A stretch of 64,000 nt of DNA from Candidatus Nitronauta litoralis. Lineage in GTDB: Bacteria > Nitrospinota > Nitrospinia > Nitrospinales > Nitrospinaceae. The notes beneath the pieces are model-generated. The model made no database searches and was not told the origin of the DNA. It worked only from the letters and a program-made list of their open reading frames with translations. The stretch covers positions 1 to 64,000 of the forward strand of contig CP048685.1 in assembly GCA_015698285.1 (NCBI GenBank), given 5' to 3'. A program made the translations under genes and the position numbers. Shown here one piece after another: positions 63,029 through 64,000 of the stretch. Every line of letters starts with the position of its first letter. Positions within the stretch are counted from its first letter, which is position 1.

Positions 63029-64000
63029 TCAACCAGCTTTGCCTTTCTTAACCATTTTACCCCAGGTGTCTTTCAACGTCACGGTGCGATTGAACACAAG
63101 AGTGCCGGGTTTGGAGTCCGGATCAACACAGAAATATCCCATCCTTAAAAACTGGAAACGCTCTCCTGGCTTGGAGTTTTCAAGTACAGGCTCTACTTTC
63201 GCGTTTTTTATAACCTTGAGCGATTCCGGATTAAGACCGTCTTTCAACTCCGGACAAGCTTTGGTATCCCAGGGTGCTTCATGCGTGAAAAGATGATCGT
63301 ATAATCTCACTTCGGCATTGACCGCATGTTGCACCGACACCCATTGGAGGGTGCCTTTGATCTTGCGCCCGTCTTTGGGGTTGCCGCCTCCGAAGGTATC
63401 GGGATCATAACTGCAATGCAGTTCAACAATATTGCCCGCTTCATCCTTGATCACTTCATCGCAACGAACAACGCAGGCGTGCTTGAGTCGAACTTCTTTG
63501 CCAGGTGACAGACGGAAGAATTTCTTCGGTGGGTCTTCTTTAAAATCGTCCCCATCGATATAGACCTCGCGACTGAACGGCACCTTGCGGTGACCATCGG
63601 CTTCATTTTCAGGATTATTCTCGGAATCGAATTCGTCGACCTGCCCTTCCGGGTAATTGGTGATAACGAGCTTCAGTGGATTGAGTACGGCCATCACGCG
63701 ATGTGCGGTCTTATTGAGTTCTTCGCGTAAACAGTGTTCGAGTTGTGCGATTTCCACTGTACTGTTCGCCTTGGCCACGCCAATCCGATCACAGAAATCA
63801 CGGATGGATTCTGGTGTATAGCCGCGTCTCTTCAGTCCGGAAATAGTCGGCATACGGGGATCGTCCCAACCGCTGACAGTCCCCTCGTTGACCAACTGGA
63901 TGAGCACCCGCTTGCTCAACATCGTGTAAGACAATTGCAGCCGCGCAAATTCGTACTGTCTCGGATGAAACACATCGAGTTTATCCAGGCACCAGTCGTA
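63029..64000 (-). CDS. glnS: glutaminyl-tRNA synthetase, 3' part (runs off the window)
   Basis: Only the C-terminal 314 or more codons are inside the window; the gene continues beyond 64000. The KMSKS-equivalent segment TMLSKRV near the start of the visible part and the following GWDDPRMPTISGLKRRGY are diagnostic of GlnS. The anticodon-binding beta-barrels make up the rest, with EVRLKHACVV. It charges tRNA-Gln. It is followed by the DUF5069 gene. Confidence 0.96.
   Translation of the reverse strand, partial: YDWCLDKLDVFHPRQYEFARLQLSYTMLSKRVLIQLVNEGTVSGWDDPRMPTISGLKRRGYTPESIRDFCDRIGVAKANSTVEIAQLEHCLREELNKTAHRVMAVLNPLKLVITNYPEGQVDEFDSENNPENEADGHRKVPFSREVYIDGDDFKEDPPKKFFRLSPGKEVRLKHACVVRCDEVIKDEAGNIVELHCSYDPDTFGGGNPKDGRKIKGTLQWVSVQHAVNAEVRLYDHLFTHEAPWDTKACPELKDGLNPESLKVIKNAKVEPVLENSKPGERFQFLRMGYFCVDPDSKPGTLVFNRTVTLKDTWGKMVKKGKAG

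Noticed and set aside
1-64000. CRISPR arrays, insertion sequences, prophage, tRNA and rRNA genes
   Set aside because: No spaced direct repeats, transposase, integrase or tRNA cloverleaf were found on either strand by eye; short diverged elements could be missed.

Overview
The window reads as one continuous stretch of chromosome from a Gram-negative bacterium of moderate G+C content, dense in genes and short on mobile DNA. Supporting signs are SecDF-YajC, a DsbD-alpha-like domain, DsbA-type proteins, many Sec signal peptides, a lipoprotein with four haem motifs and two two-component systems. The gene set and gene sequences resemble Nitrospinota or deltaproteobacterial-grade genomes; this is a pattern judgement only, since no search was possible and there is no 16S gene. 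Both GltX and a GlnS are present, so Gln-tRNA is probably charged directly. FlgM, a YjfB-like peptide and two sigma-28-type promoters suggest that flagellar regulation exists somewhere in the genome.

Layout. 0.1-12.9 kb: accessory proteins, including an acidic HExxH/zinc-ribbon protein, a very long TPR protein, a methyltransferase-like protein, an orphan GAF histidine kinase, a B12-type radical SAM enzyme and a NapG-like polyferredoxin with a long disordered N-terminus. 12.9-21 kb: aspS, an AT-rich TerB-like/zinc-ribbon gene, rnpB, a COG1579 zinc-ribbon protein and yajC-secD-secF. 21-25 kb: a YjfB-like peptide under a FliA-type promoter, then a four-gene operon for a soluble fumarate reductase/succinate dehydrogenase-like pair with two small partners, one NERD-like. 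25.2-28.4 kb: yebC-ruvC-ruvA-ruvB, followed by copies of a dispersed repeat.

28.6-43.6 kb: Sel1, PHP, a metallophosphatase/tetrahaem lipoprotein fusion, DsbA, CtpA, two leucine-rich-repeat genes, a CCA-type nucleotidyltransferase, a DsbD-alpha-like protein, a second DsbA-like protein, Mrp with an attenuator-like leader, a DUF4399 gene with a structured leader, a trypsin-like protease/TPR protein, M28 and NUDIX. Much of this block is redox and envelope quality control. 43.7-49.2 kb: flgM, rpmB, relA/spoT and recG. 49.3-64 kb: a His/Asp/Lys-rich glycine-zipper protein, an M1-like peptidase, a radical SAM/ABC-class ATPase pair, two tandem secreted paralogues, a NarX/NarL-like system, two small secreted proteins, gltX, a DUF5069 protein and the 3' part of glnS.

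The most notable observations are the radical SAM/ABC-class ATPase couple, the metallophosphatase/tetrahaem fusion, the two leader RNAs (mrp and DUF4399), the sigma-28 promoters on scattered motility genes, the dispersed palindromic repeat, and the overlap of a coding stop codon with helix P1 of RNase P RNA. No CRISPR array, transposase, prophage, integrase, rRNA or tRNA was seen.
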